From: Rothia nasimurium
Lineage (GTDB): Bacteria > Actinomycetota > Actinomycetes > Actinomycetales > Micrococcaceae
Direction: 5' to 3'
Length of the DNA stretch: 64,000 bases
Assembly: GCF_928392795.1 (NCBI RefSeq)
Contig: NZ_CAKMTJ010000001.1
Span: 434,001 to 498,000 of the forward strand
The notes under the pieces are model-generated. The model saw only the letters and a list, made by a program, of their open reading frames with translations, ran no database searches and was not told where the DNA came from. Below, one piece after another: positions 44,784-53,800 of the stretch (its first letter is position 1; every line of letters begins with the position of its first letter). Made by a program: the position numbers and the translations under genes.

Positions 44784-47117
44784 TCAAGGATTGATGATAT
44801 GGGTATCGGTGTAATCTCCAGCTTTACCGAGCTGCCCAAGTGTCGCAAATCCCGCTGCCACATCTTCATAGGTGCGGTTCACCCGGGTGCTGAAAAGCAC
44901 CCTTGGTGTGAAGGTGGTAGTGCCAGCTACTGGGTCATGGGAGACGGAGGTGACCAGGGCTTGGAAGCGGTGACCCCACCGCTTGGAGCAATCCATGTTG
45001 ACGACAGCGCCCACCTCAATGCGCGGGTCAAAAACGGTGCCCACATCTGAGAAAACCGGGTGCTCTTTCCCGAAATAATCAGCAAGCAGCGCAGCCATGT
45101 AGGGGCCGCCCTCGCCCTGGAAAACACCCATGTCATGGGTAAGCTCAGGGCCAGCAGGCCCACCTGTTTCTACTCGGATAGGCGGGGCCTGGTAAATGCT
45201 TACCTTACCGCCGGCTCTAATTACTGGCATGGCCGAGGCGTCATCGTTTAGGCGCATCACCTCTTTGATTTCTTTAGGCATCTGGGGCTTAGAGTGAGAA
45301 AAGTAATCACGCTGGTAGCCGGTGGTCAGCTTGAAAGTGCGGGGTGTGATCTGGTCTACCTTGCAGAAGATACGGCCGCCGGGTATAGCATCCCGTGGAG
45401 TTTTCCCCGGCTCATCTTCCACCACATCAGTCTTAGCTACAGCAAAGACTGAGTATAGGCCCCACCAGCCGCGCCAGTTCCTACCCGACTCGGTATCCCC
45501 ATTCTTCCAGGCATCGTAAATATCATTGAGATTCTTCACCGCTGTATCAATCTCAAAGAAATCGGTATCACCATCGAGGCTGATCCACTCGGTGATGGTA
45601 TCGGAGGCCTCGAAGGTTTCTGACCCGCCCTCATGTACTACATGGATAGGGTCGCCAGTGGATTTGATGGAGATATCCACGGCTTTGCCCGTCACCGTGA
45701 TTTTCGAGCATTGATGCAGAAGCTTTTTCTCCCAGGTGATTGAGGTGAAATAAGCCTCGGTGAGTGAGATCTCGGCTTTCTGCTCACGCAGGGCTTTGCC
45801 CGTGGCAAACTGCAAGGTGCCGCGCCCATCGACCCAAGAGCTGATACAAAAAGGCTCAGCGACAGCGGCTATGGCTGCCTTTCCCGAGATATGATCGCTT
45901 CCAGGCAGGTAGCCTACGGTGGGGATATCCCCGATGCGGTACTTAGCGCGGTTCTCCGTGCGGGAGCGCATGATAGCTTCCCAGGCGGTGGCGGTAGCCT
46001 GCTCCCCGTGCATAGCACCCATGACGAGGTCCCTCACCAGTCCGCGGCCCTGCTTAGCCAAGAAGACGGGGGAGCCCTCATAGGTCATTTTTGCCACGCT
46101 AGGGGAAGTGAGAGTGTTCGTCGAGTCGGTTCTGGTGAGGGTGGTCTTGTAGAAGGTTTTGTCGATGCGCACCCACAGGTTCTCTCCAACCTGGGCAGGG
46201 TAGAAAACCCCTACCAGGCGGTTGCCTTCGCCCAGTGGGGCTACTGTCAGTAGCTCTCCGGTTTTGGTTGAGATACGTACCTGCCCGTTATCGATAGCCA
46301 GCAACAGGCGTGAGCTGGTAGAGAAACGGACACCGGCGCGTAGCCAGGTCTCAGCCCTTGCCCCAATGATCTCCATATCAACCCACAGCCCGTTATGCGC
46401 GACCATCGGGGAATCTCCCTTATCCCACCCTGCTGCCCCTTCAGCTAGGCCAGCCTCCCCAGATTCTACCGAGGCGAAGTATGGCTGCTCGGTGGCTTCA
46501 GCATCTTTACCGGCGATAATCAGCCGAGCCCCACCAGAAAGATAATCCGACCAGAGTGACCCGTTCAGGTGGGTGTTGATAATGTACCCGCCGCGATGCT
46601 CGGGGTATTCTGCCCCGAAACCGCACTGTCGAGCTGTCTCTGCCAGCACAAAACCTACATACGAGCCAGGGCGGGGGGCATACCAGAGAGTATTAGCCCG
46701 CCGGGGCATACGAGAGGCCAGGGAATACCAGGCCACGGGAGAGGCCAGCTTATCCGAATCATCAATGATCTCAGAGACTAGTGGCTCGCCCATGCCTCCG
46801 GTGGTTGACTCGATGGTTCCTGTGAAAACCTTATATGTTTTCGCTTCACCATCAGCCACGACTTTGGCCCACACCTCAACGCGGTCACCAGGGGCAGGAT
46901 AAGACTTCTCAAGGGGCGAAGGGTCAGGCATCAGCCCAGTTTCCCCATCATAGCCGTGTAATTCCGCTCCCCAGTGGATAGTGCCGGTTCGCATGGGAAC
47001 CGAATCACCAGCGCTAAAACGCCCGGGCAAATCATTAGAGAGAGCAGCCTTCCAGGCCACTGGGTGGATGCCCATATTTTTGCCCCGCAAAGATACATGG
47101 GTGGTCACAAGAATCAT
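44784..47117 (-). CDS. Large minor tail protein (baseplate hub-like)
   Basis: 777 aa, the large tail-tip protein found after the distal tail genes in actinophages. The start overlaps the upstream gene (ATGA at 47114-47117). The N-terminal part (residues 1-140) resembles hub beta-domains (DRVEVWAKVVADGEAKTYKVFTGTIES); the central part (about 200-360) looks like an inserted lectin-like domain (WVDMEIIGARAETWLRAGVRFS); the C-terminal part resumes hub-like sequence and ends with a conserved-looking YEDVAAGFATLGQLG segment. Probably forms the tail tip that docks the spike and fibre. No peptidase motif is seen. Confidence 0.7.
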   Translation of the reverse strand: MILVTTHVSLRGKNMGIHPVAWKAALSNDLPGRFSAGDSVPMRTGTIHWGAELHGYDGETGLMPDPSPLEKSYPAPGDRVEVWAKVVADGEAKTYKVFTGTIESTTGGMGEPLVSEIIDDSDKLASPVAWYSLASRMPRRANTLWYAPRPGSYVGFVLAETARQCGFGAEYPEHRGGYIINTHLNGSLWSDYLSGGARLIIAGKDAEATEQPYFASVESGEAGLAEGAAGWDKGDSPMVAHNGLWVDMEIIGARAETWLRAGVRFSTSSRLLLAIDNGQVRISTKTGELLTVAPLGEGNRLVGVFYPAQVGENLWVRIDKTFYKTTLTRTDSTNTLTSPSVAKMTYEGSPVFLAKQGRGLVRDLVMGAMHGEQATATAWEAIMRSRTENRAKYRIGDIPTVGYLPGSDHISGKAAIAAVAEPFCISSWVDGRGTLQFATGKALREQKAEISLTEAYFTSITWEKKLLHQCSKITVTGKAVDISIKSTGDPIHVVHEGGSETFEASDTITEWISLDGDTDFFEIDTAVKNLNDIYDAWKNGDTESGRNWRGWWGLYSVFAVAKTDVVEDEPGKTPRDAIPGGRIFCKVDQITPRTFKLTTGYQRDYFSHSKPQMPKEIKEVMRLNDDASAMPVIRAGGKVSIYQAPPIRVETGGPAGPELTHDMGVFQGEGGPYMAALLADYFGKEHPVFSDVGTVFDPRIEVGAVVNMDCSKRWGHRFQALVTSVSHDPVAGTTTFTPRVLFSTRVNRTYEDVAAGFATLGQLGKAGDYTDTHIINP

Positions 47118-47896
47118 GATCCGGCTCCTAGCTCTGTGATGGTGTATGCGTAGGCGGCGTACTGGGCGGCGCGGGTAGCCAGAAGGGTACGCTGGCTATT
47201 TTTAGCCACGAGCACCCGCCTGGCAGCCTGCCCAGGCGTATAAGGGGTGAGGGTGTCTGTGAATGTCAGGGCAGGCTTAGTGAGCGTGCCGGTGACCTCA
47301 ATGCTGATATGGCGGGTATCTTCTGGCAGGCTCCCGGTGCCATGAGCACGGGAGAAGACTGTCTCTTCACCGGTGAGAGTCAGGCTAAGACTGCCGGTAA
47401 TTTCTTGCCCCATATACCCGGTGATTGTGACAGTGGCGGCCCCTTGCACCCAGGCTGAGAAGGTCATAGTCTTGACCCCTTGCCTGGGAACCGCCACTTT
47501 CTCTGCCAGGACGGTGGGCACACGTGTGCCTAAGAAGCCTAGGATCCACCCGCCGGCATCTACCGGGGCAGGAGAGTACCCCGGAAGGGTGCTCAGGTCA
47601 CACTCTTGAGGCGAGAGCGCATTACCGGTGGAAGCCCCTGCTGGCAGAAATTGCAAGCCCCCACGCTGATACCAGCGGTTTGATGTGGCGAACTGCTCCA
47701 TCAAGGCCATATCAGCTGGAATCTCTGCTGAATTCTCAACCCCCCAGATACGGGGGGTTGTCAGCGCTCCGAAGATGGTAGCTGCCCTGGTCCCATCGGC
47801 AAAATGGTGGAGCGCGGCTTGGCTTTCTTGGGTGACCTCCTGGCTGGTGGGGCAGGAGACGTGAAAGAGGCCGTCCGCTGAGGTGCCGATGTACAT
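47114..47896 (-). CDS. Minor tail protein
   Basis: 260 aa from ATG 47896, which overlaps by one base the stop of a 29-codon frame (TGATG). An alternative in-frame start at 48022 would overlap the upstream gene and is rejected. Residues 80-210 look like a jelly-roll carbohydrate-binding domain (GVKTMTFSAWVQGAATVTITGYMG ... TRHISIEVTGTLTKPALTFTDTLTPYTPG). The C-terminus (residues 215-260) is Ala-rich and resembles a docking segment. The stop overlaps the hub start. Function inferred from position. Confidence 0.65.
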   Translation of the reverse strand: MYIGTSADGLFHVSCPTSQEVTQESQAALHHFADGTRAATIFGALTTPRIWGVENSAEIPADMALMEQFATSNRWYQRGGLQFLPAGASTGNALSPQECDLSTLPGYSPAPVDAGGWILGFLGTRVPTVLAEKVAVPRQGVKTMTFSAWVQGAATVTITGYMGQEITGSLSLTLTGEETVFSRAHGTGSLPEDTRHISIEVTGTLTKPALTFTDTLTPYTPGQAARRVLVAKNSQRTLLATRAAQYAAYAYTITELGAGS

Positions 47897-47985
47897 CAAA
47901 AACCACGCCCTTTCCCGTATTGCTGGTTTGCTTGCTCCATGACTCCGTGGAATTCTCGGGTGCCGATTTTGAAAACCGGCCTCAT
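47896..47985 (-). CDS. 29-aa mini-protein repeating the tape measure C-terminal motif
   Basis: Starts at an ATGA overlap with the upstream gene and ends at a TGATG overlap with the downstream gene, so ribosomes can pass through by coupling. The peptide contains IGTREFHGVMEQANQQYGKG, which aligns with IGGREFYGAIQETNRKFGRM at the end of the tape measure protein (8 of 20 identical, most others similar). The motif probably docks to a tail-tip or tail-tube-like protein. It closes the gap of 85 bases that would otherwise be non-coding. Translation is not proven. Confidence 0.6.
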   Translation of the reverse strand: MRPVFKIGTREFHGVMEQANQQYGKGRGF

Positions 47986-48551
47986 GCACGCTTCCTTGGC
48001 GAGTAGACGACGTACTTCCCACCAGGCTGGGTTGGTTCCTGCACGTACCCGGTCAGGGGCAGCTCATAGAAGTAAGAGCGAGAAAGAGAAGCAAGCGAAT
48101 CTCCCGGGGTAATCTTCACCCGCGAAAAATACACCCCCATCACTTTCTCGCGCCCAAAAAAGCAGATCAGCACAGACCGATAGGCGGGGCTGACTCTGCC
48201 CTCAGCGCGGTATGCGCCAAGGGCAGAGTCCCACTCGCCAGCACCGAAAGTGCGCTCGAATACCGCCTGGCTCATAGAGAGCTGGGAAATCTTCAGCGTG
48301 ATGTACTGACGGAGTACGCAGAGGGTGTCCAGGTCATCGAATTTCTTCCAATCATCTTCACCCTCGCTCAAAGCAATCTCAATCAGATTCTCAGCTGAAG
48401 TGGATGAGAGAGCTTCCCAGCCTTGGGGGTAAGTATCGGCCTGCCCCACCTTGATTGAATCAATAGGCGGGGCAGGGGCATGTTTACCGGTGGAGACCAG
48501 CACAGGCCCATGACGGCCTGAAAAGAGCTTCATTAGGGAAGATTCATTCAT
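47982..48551 (-). CDS. Tail-tube-like minor tail protein B
   Basis: 189 aa, start overlapping the upstream gene. Residues 40-75 (WEALSSTSAENLIEIALSEG) match the signature of the major tail protein (WKWLGDTSAENLPEFEADED), and later VYFSRVKITPGDSLASLSRSYFYELPLTGYV matches the other tube-like protein. It lies after the tape measure gene where distal tail proteins are found. A tail-tube fold at the distal end would fit known distal tail proteins, which share that fold. Function inferred from similarity inside this window. Confidence 0.65.
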   Translation of the reverse strand: MNESSLMKLFSGRHGPVLVSTGKHAPAPPIDSIKVGQADTYPQGWEALSSTSAENLIEIALSEGEDDWKKFDDLDTLCVLRQYITLKISQLSMSQAVFERTFGAGEWDSALGAYRAEGRVSPAYRSVLICFFGREKVMGVYFSRVKITPGDSLASLSRSYFYELPLTGYVQEPTQPGGKYVVYSPRKRA

Positions 48552-49107
48552 CGGAGCCCTTCTGCTTGTAGAATTTCATGACCCTAGGCTCCGACCCCAA
48601 TGGCCTTATCACATGCCCAACCACAGAAAACCCAGTGAAATAATCCTCATCATGCTCGCCGGTAAGGTTCCCCTGTAGCTTGACCCGACCGAAATACCAG
48701 CCAAACAGACCGCCGTCGTCGTCAACCATCATCACAGTGACAGATCTGCGAGCATTGACCACCTCAGAAGGGAGAACCCACCCGCCCAAATCTTGCAGGT
48801 CCTGCCCCTGCAGAATCTCATTGACAGTATTTTTTGAGCCCCACAAACCCCCGAAAGTGAACTTCAAGAAAAGCGGGCGAGAGCACAAGGTCTCGACCTC
48901 CCCATCAAAAAGCATAGGGTCAGTGACACCCTCAAGCTGCTCCATCGAAAACCGCTGCTTCTCCGAAGTAGACCCAAGCCAGCGCCACCCAGCAGGAGCG
49001 ACATCGGGAGTTTTGACTGAAAAATTAGTCAGTGCCAAAGGCAGCGCGGACTCACCCTCTGATATGAAGATGAAACCGCGCCGAGGCAAGGTGAATTCGT
49101 CAAACAT
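48544..49107 (-). CDS. Tail-tube-like minor tail protein A
   Basis: 187 aa. WRWLGSTSEKQRFSMEQLEG and GWYFGRVKLQGNLTGEHDEDYFTGFSVVGHVI align with its neighbour and, less strongly, with the major tail protein. It directly follows the tape measure gene (6 bases), the standard place of the distal tail protein. The stop overlaps the next gene by 8 bases. Probably forms the ring joining tube and tip (inference). Confidence 0.65.
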   Translation of the reverse strand: MFDEFTLPRRGFIFISEGESALPLALTNFSVKTPDVAPAGWRWLGSTSEKQRFSMEQLEGVTDPMLFDGEVETLCSRPLFLKFTFGGLWGSKNTVNEILQGQDLQDLGGWVLPSEVVNARRSVTVMMVDDDGGLFGWYFGRVKLQGNLTGEHDEDYFTGFSVVGHVIRPLGSEPRVMKFYKQKGSDE

Positions 49108-49113
49108 GGTTCA

Positions 49114-52100
49114 CTACATCCTTCCGAATTTACGGTTGGTTTCTTGAATTGCTCCATAGAATTCACGGCCGCCGATATTGGTGATGATACTGACCTGCGC
49201 GAGCGCCTGAGCCAGCGCCATAGCCACTGCATCGATCGTTAGTGCGCCATTAGTTCCAGAATGGTTTGCCTCGTCAGAGCTGTTTAGTGACGGGGCAGGG
49301 GTGATTTCTGTAGCAGATAGAAGCGGCTCAGGGGTATTGACGGTGAAGTCAATACCACCCAGTGCGGTATCTGCGGCGCGGGCCATCTGATCACGACCAG
49401 CAGCCAAAGACGCTGAGAAATCCTTGACGATAGCCTGACCTGAGTAAGTGACATAGCCTCGGCCGGAGAAGGGACCCTTCTTAGCAGGGGAGAAGGGGAA
49501 GAAATCACGAATCTTGCTGACCGCGTCTTTCGCCGCGTTCACCGCGTTGCTTACACCGTTCTTGATGCCTTGGGTCAGGCCGTCCATGAGAGCGCGGCCT
49601 GAGTTCAGCAGCAGAGAACCGAAATTAGAGAACACCGAGGTAATCTTCCCCGGAATCTCACGCACGAAGCTCACCACTGCCTGCACGCCGTTCGAAACAG
49701 CCTGCTTCATGTTTTCCCATGCCTGCCGCATCAGGCTGACAGCAGCCGCCATGGCGGTGCTGATAAAAGCCTTTGCATTCTCCATGCCGCTAGAAATCGC
49801 TGAGACGATTCCAGCGAGCGCATTGGTAGCGAAGGAGAGGATTGAGCTCCAGGCGGTGGAGAAGAAATTGGTGATTGCGGTGAGGACGTTTGAGACGGTT
49901 GCTTGCGCTGATGCGAGCTGTGCTTGTATTCCGGCGACTAGGTTTGCTAGGGCGCTGGAGACAAATGAGGTGATTGCGTTCCATGCATTCGTGAAGAAGT
50001 TTTGGATTGCAGTCAAGGCGTTTGTCGCGGTGGTCTTGGCGTTCTCAAGGCCGGTGCTGATGAATTGGACGACGGCATCAAGTGCGCTGGAGACCGCGTT
50101 TTTGATGCTCTCCCATGCCTGGGTGGTCCAGGTGGTCACCGATTCCCAGATTGCCGAGATGTTGGTGACCAGGTTCCCCCAGGAGGTCTGTACCCAGGTC
50201 ACGACGGCGTCGACGGCTGAGGTGACCGCTGACTTGATGTTCTCCCACGCCTGGGTGGTCCAGGCGACGATTGCGTCCCAGTTCGCGACGATAAGAGCGA
50301 CTAAGGCTACTACCGCTGCGCCGATGATTACTGGCCAGGAGACGATTGCGCTGACGATCGTTCCGAGGATTCCTACTGCTGTAGTCACGACGGATACGAC
50401 CGTTCCCCATGCTGCGGCTAGGCCACCGAGGGAAGTTACGAATCCTACTATCGCGCTTACGATAGGGGCTACGAAACTGATTATCTGTGCCAGTATTGCG
50501 ATAAATCCTGCTACAGCAGCTACCACCGTGAGAATGACAGCGCTGAGACCAGGGAACTGTCCCATGAAATTCGCCACCCAGGTGACGGCCTGAGAAATGA
50601 TGGGAATCAAGAAATTCAGTACAGCGGTCAGCCCGGTCCCCAGCGCCTCAATCACTGGTCCCAGCGCGGTAAAGAGCTGGGAGAAAGCCGGGGCAAGACC
50701 CGTGACGATTTGAGCCACGATAGGCGCGAGGGTCGCCACCAAAGTCCCAAATGTGCCGGCGAGCGCGCCAATGACAGGGCCAAGGGCTGCGAAGGCTGGC
50801 TGTAGGGCTTGTGAGGCGGTGAGGATGCCATCGAATAGCTGTTGGACGCCGGCGGCTAGGGCGGGGTTTGCCAGACCCTGGGCGATGCCGGTGACTAGGT
50901 TATTGATGGCGTTGCCTGCGATTGCCAGTGCGCTGGAGATTGTGGGCGCTAGGACCTCGAAGGCTGAGCCGAGGGCCTGGATTGCGGGGAGTAGGGCTGA
51001 GGTGCCTGCGTAGGCGCCCTCAAATACTGTGGTTAGTGCGCCTTGGAAGGCAGGGCCGCTGACTACCTGGTTGATGGTGTCTAGAGCTGCTGCAAGTCCT
51101 GCGATGCCTCCGCCACCTGCGGCGGCTGCGGCGTTTGAGATAGCGCCGAAGATGCCGATGATGTCTGCGAAGGCTGAGCCCAGGAGCTTGATGTTGGTGA
51201 TTGCCCCATCAATCCAGGTGAAGATATCACCGGACGCGACGGCCGCTGTGATCCATTCGTTGAAGCGGTTGGCTATCTCCACGAATGCGGAGGCCATAGC
51301 GGGGAGGTACTGCCCGCCTACTGAGCCTAGCTTGATGATGGCATCGGCAAGGGGTCGGGCCCCCTCTGCAGCGATTTTGATGGATTCGATGAGAGGTGCA
51401 AAAAGTGCCTGCATGCCGCCGACTGCGGTTAGGCCGGTGGACAGACCCGAGAAGAATTCTCCCCAGAAGGTGCCCATAACCGTAGTGGTCTCGATGTATC
51501 CATCGATGAGAGGTTGTAGACCGTTAGCCATGAGTTCGGCTAGGCCAGCTGTGGCATTAGACCAGAAGCCTTCACCAGCGATGCGCCGGGTTTCGCGGAA
51601 TACGTTGCCGAGGTCCCAGCCTGCGCCCATGACATCGGCCATGGCCAGGTGGATGTTCTGCAGACCGTCGAAGGCAGCAGCTAGGCCGATACCGAAACCC
51701 GCGAATATACCGGGGAGAGCTAGCGCTGCTGGGGCCATAGCCGCCAGAGACGCGCCCAGGGTGGTGATGCTGCCTACTGCTGAGAGCGCGACGGCCGATA
51801 GGCCAGCGATTGCAGTAGATGCAGTAGCAGCCTTAGCCGAGATACCGTCGAAGTTAGTGAAAAGGCTCCCCAGGCCGCTGCCCATCTTGCCGAGGATGTT
51901 ACCGCCGGCAAGAGAGGCTAGCGTTGCGCGAGCAGCAGCAATCCCCTTGAGGTTGACGACGACATCAGCGACGCGGGTGCGGGCTAGGGCTGCGAGGGAA
52001 GCGGCGGCCTTGCCTGTGTCTGCATTAGCGTTGACGGTTGCTTCTAGGTTCTCTTTGAGAGAGTCTAGGCGCTCCTTGGCTAGGACCGTGTTGGCCTCCA

Positions 52101-52296
52101 CATTGAGGTCGATGACCTCGTGCAGGCTTTTGAGGGTCGCTCGGATTTTGGCGAGTGAGGCTCGATCTAGCTCTGCGTAGACCTTGACGGTGCCCTTGGT
52201 GTTTTCTTTGACGCGCTCTACGGTTTTTCGGACTTCTTCGCGGAATTTGGAAGTATCGGGGAAAACTCGGATGGAGAGCTTGCCAATGGTGGCCAT
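49114..52296 (-). CDS. Tape measure protein
   Basis: 1060 aa, the longest phage gene, setting tail length. Residues 1-130 are charged and helical (LSIRVFPDTSKFREEVRKTVERVKENTKG is the usual start). The middle is Ala/Gly/Val-rich with several hydrophobic segments (about 165-215, 490-560, 600-680). Trp-containing repeats follow (WENIKSAVTSAVDAVVTWVQ, WESIKNAVSSALDAVVQFI, WNAITSFVSSALANLVAGI). The C-terminus ends IGGREFYGAIQETNRKFGRM, a motif also present as a separate 29-codon gene. A tail length of about 150 nm would follow from the usual 1.5 angstrom per residue rule (inference). Confidence 0.93.
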   Translation of the reverse strand: MATIGKLSIRVFPDTSKFREEVRKTVERVKENTKGTVKVYAELDRASLAKIRATLKSLHEVIDLNVEANTVLAKERLDSLKENLEATVNANADTGKAAASLAALARTRVADVVVNLKGIAAARATLASLAGGNILGKMGSGLGSLFTNFDGISAKAATASTAIAGLSAVALSAVGSITTLGASLAAMAPAALALPGIFAGFGIGLAAAFDGLQNIHLAMADVMGAGWDLGNVFRETRRIAGEGFWSNATAGLAELMANGLQPLIDGYIETTTVMGTFWGEFFSGLSTGLTAVGGMQALFAPLIESIKIAAEGARPLADAIIKLGSVGGQYLPAMASAFVEIANRFNEWITAAVASGDIFTWIDGAITNIKLLGSAFADIIGIFGAISNAAAAAGGGGIAGLAAALDTINQVVSGPAFQGALTTVFEGAYAGTSALLPAIQALGSAFEVLAPTISSALAIAGNAINNLVTGIAQGLANPALAAGVQQLFDGILTASQALQPAFAALGPVIGALAGTFGTLVATLAPIVAQIVTGLAPAFSQLFTALGPVIEALGTGLTAVLNFLIPIISQAVTWVANFMGQFPGLSAVILTVVAAVAGFIAILAQIISFVAPIVSAIVGFVTSLGGLAAAWGTVVSVVTTAVGILGTIVSAIVSWPVIIGAAVVALVALIVANWDAIVAWTTQAWENIKSAVTSAVDAVVTWVQTSWGNLVTNISAIWESVTTWTTQAWESIKNAVSSALDAVVQFISTGLENAKTTATNALTAIQNFFTNAWNAITSFVSSALANLVAGIQAQLASAQATVSNVLTAITNFFSTAWSSILSFATNALAGIVSAISSGMENAKAFISTAMAAAVSLMRQAWENMKQAVSNGVQAVVSFVREIPGKITSVFSNFGSLLLNSGRALMDGLTQGIKNGVSNAVNAAKDAVSKIRDFFPFSPAKKGPFSGRGYVTYSGQAIVKDFSASLAAGRDQMARAADTALGGIDFTVNTPEPLLSATEITPAPSLNSSDEANHSGTNGALTIDAVAMALAQALAQVSIITNIGGREFYGAIQETNRKFGRM

Positions 52297-52359
52297 GGGC
52301 TTTCACCGCCTAAACGCTATGAGATTGTGAGTATGTGGGGCAGGCCCAGCCCCGGGGGG

Positions 52360-53084
52360 CTAGGCCTGCTGTGGTATGAGGCTTGAAAGCCTGAGATTTC
52401 GAACCGGCTTGCTGAAATCAACCGGGCGGGTGGTCTTTTTCTTAACGACCTTGGGTGGGTTCACCCTCTGCGTGGGGGTGAGTTTCTTGCCCTTGACCTT
52501 GGTGTTGGCGGCATTGGTGATTGCCGCTAGCAGGTAGGTATCAAGCGACCAGCCGAAGTGGGTTTCAGAGCCAAGCATTTCCTTCGCTCGGTAGACGGAG
52601 CGCTCTTCATAGCGAATGCGTTCTAGCAAGGCTAGGAAAGGGCGCAAGTCATCAGACCAGATGAGCTGGAAAGGATCAGCATGAAAGAGTGCGAGGAAGT
52701 CGCCGGTTAGCTCTGGGTGGTCGGTGAGGAGCTGTTCGAGCTCACACCTTTTCCCATTTCTGCTACATACGCGAGAGTGGTTTCAACGGCTTGGTTAAGG
52801 TTGGCGGCGTTGTAGAACTCCCGGCGGAAGGCCTCGACATCCTTGATAAAGGTTTCGGTGGCGATTTTCTTAAAAATCGGCTTGATTTCCTTGAGGTTGG
52901 GAGCATCAGAAGAATCTAGATCTTCGATATCTGCTACAAGCTCCATGGCGTCGATGGGGTCGACCTCGTTGAGGGGTCGGAAGTGCTCAGCGCCGGGGTA
53001 TTCCTTGAAAGGCTTCTCAGCTTCCAGGCGGTCAGTGGGCATCTTGGCGCCTTTCTTCTTTGCGGTTTCCTTGGCCTTGGTCAT
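52360..53084 (-). CDS. Tail assembly chaperone, frameshifted long form (GT-like)
   Basis: Long product made by a -1 shift at 52749-52755. The zero frame reads through E-M-G-K; slipping on G-GGA-AAA continues as RCELEQLLTDHPELTGDFLALFHADPFQ ... and enters the frame that ends at 52360. The added part is basic near its end (VKGKKLTPTQRVNPPKVVKKKT). In lambda the G and GT proteins chaperone the tape measure protein during tail assembly, and the gene lies right before the tape measure gene as expected. The downstream frame has no good independent start. Confidence 0.82.
52707..53084 (-). CDS. Tail assembly chaperone, short form (G-like)
   Basis: 125 aa, zero-frame product. A basic N-terminus (MTKAKETAKKKGAK) leads to an acidic helical protein (VDPIDAMELVADIEDLDSSD). 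It lies between the major tail protein and tape measure genes, the fixed place of this chaperone in siphophages. The slippery heptamer is near its 3' end, about 15 codons before the stop. Confidence 0.85.
   Translation of the reverse strand: MTKAKETAKKKGAKMPTDRLEAEKPFKEYPGAEHFRPLNEVDPIDAMELVADIEDLDSSDAPNLKEIKPIFKKIATETFIKDVEAFRREFYNAANLNQAVETTLAYVAEMGKGVSSNSSSPTTQS
52749..52755 (-). other. -1 frameshift slippery site GGGAAAA
   Basis: On the minus strand the heptamer reads G GGA AAA in the zero frame (the G ends an ATG codon), a canonical X-XXY-YYZ site. Confidence 0.85.
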
Positions 53085-53176
53085 GGTTTCTCCTTATGCA
53101 GGTTGTTGTTGGGTACGAGAGAGGCGGGGTCAGCGTAGGTGCTGACCCCGCCAGTTAGGCAGTGGGGTGGGGCTGG

Positions 53177-53758
53177 TTATCCGCCTACGCCGGGGGCCTC
53201 ACCGGCTACCGCGGTCATTTTGACGGCTAAGAAGTCCTTGTAGAGGTTGCCCTCGGCATCTGGCTCGGCTGTGACGTTGACGGGGACCTCTGTGTAATTC
53301 TCGAGGTCGTGGGTTCGCAGGCCAGCCTTGAGAGCAGCGACGTACAGGCCTAGGCCGGTAGCCCAGGCACCGTCCTCGACAACAATCAGAATCTTCCAGG
53401 CTTTCGATGTGGTGCGGATAGTGGTGACGTAGCCGTCTGCCTCTTCCTTACCGCCTGACTTGGTGATGCTGAAGAATTCCTTAGTCAAGGCGACGCCGTT
53501 GATGGTGCCGGTAATCTTCCCGCCATTGCGAGTATTCTTTCGGTCCCAGGTGCGCTTATTAGCGTCCTCGTCCTCGTCGGCCTCGAACTCAGGAAGATTT
53601 TCGGCCGAGGTGTCACCCAGCCACTTCCAGGCTCCCCAATCTTCGCCAGTGAATTCGAAAGTGCTGAGGTCAGGCCAAGGAGTGCCGACCGGGGCATAGT
53701 AGATATGGCCAATATTGGCAATGGTTGTAGCGTCAAGCGCTTCATCAAGGGTAGGCAT
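53177..53758 (-). CDS. Major tail protein (tail tube)
   Basis: 193 aa from ATG 53758 (AAAGGACGG upstream; the in-frame start at 53773 is less likely). Contains WKWLGDTSAENLPEFEADED and a Thr/Gly-rich beta-sandwich pattern (GGKITGTINGVALTKEFFSI, VTTIRTTSKAWKILIVVEDG), consistent with a tail tube protein. Position between the tail terminator and the chaperone gene fits. Two downstream proteins share its signature. Confidence 0.82.
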   Translation of the reverse strand: MPTLDEALDATTIANIGHIYYAPVGTPWPDLSTFEFTGEDWGAWKWLGDTSAENLPEFEADEDEDANKRTWDRKNTRNGGKITGTINGVALTKEFFSITKSGGKEEADGYVTTIRTTSKAWKILIVVEDGAWATGLGLYVAALKAGLRTHDLENYTEVPVNVTAEPDAEGNLYKDFLAVKMTAVAGEAPGVGG

Positions 53759-53800
53759 GAGCCGTCCTTTCAATCGGTGGTAAAAGAAAAGTCAGCGACG

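Noticed and set aside
49514..52180. Long plus-strand open frames opposite the tape measure gene (about 359 and 383 codons)
   Set aside because: They mirror the Ala/Val-rich codons of the tape measure gene, have no ribosome-binding sites and show no domain; shadow frames.
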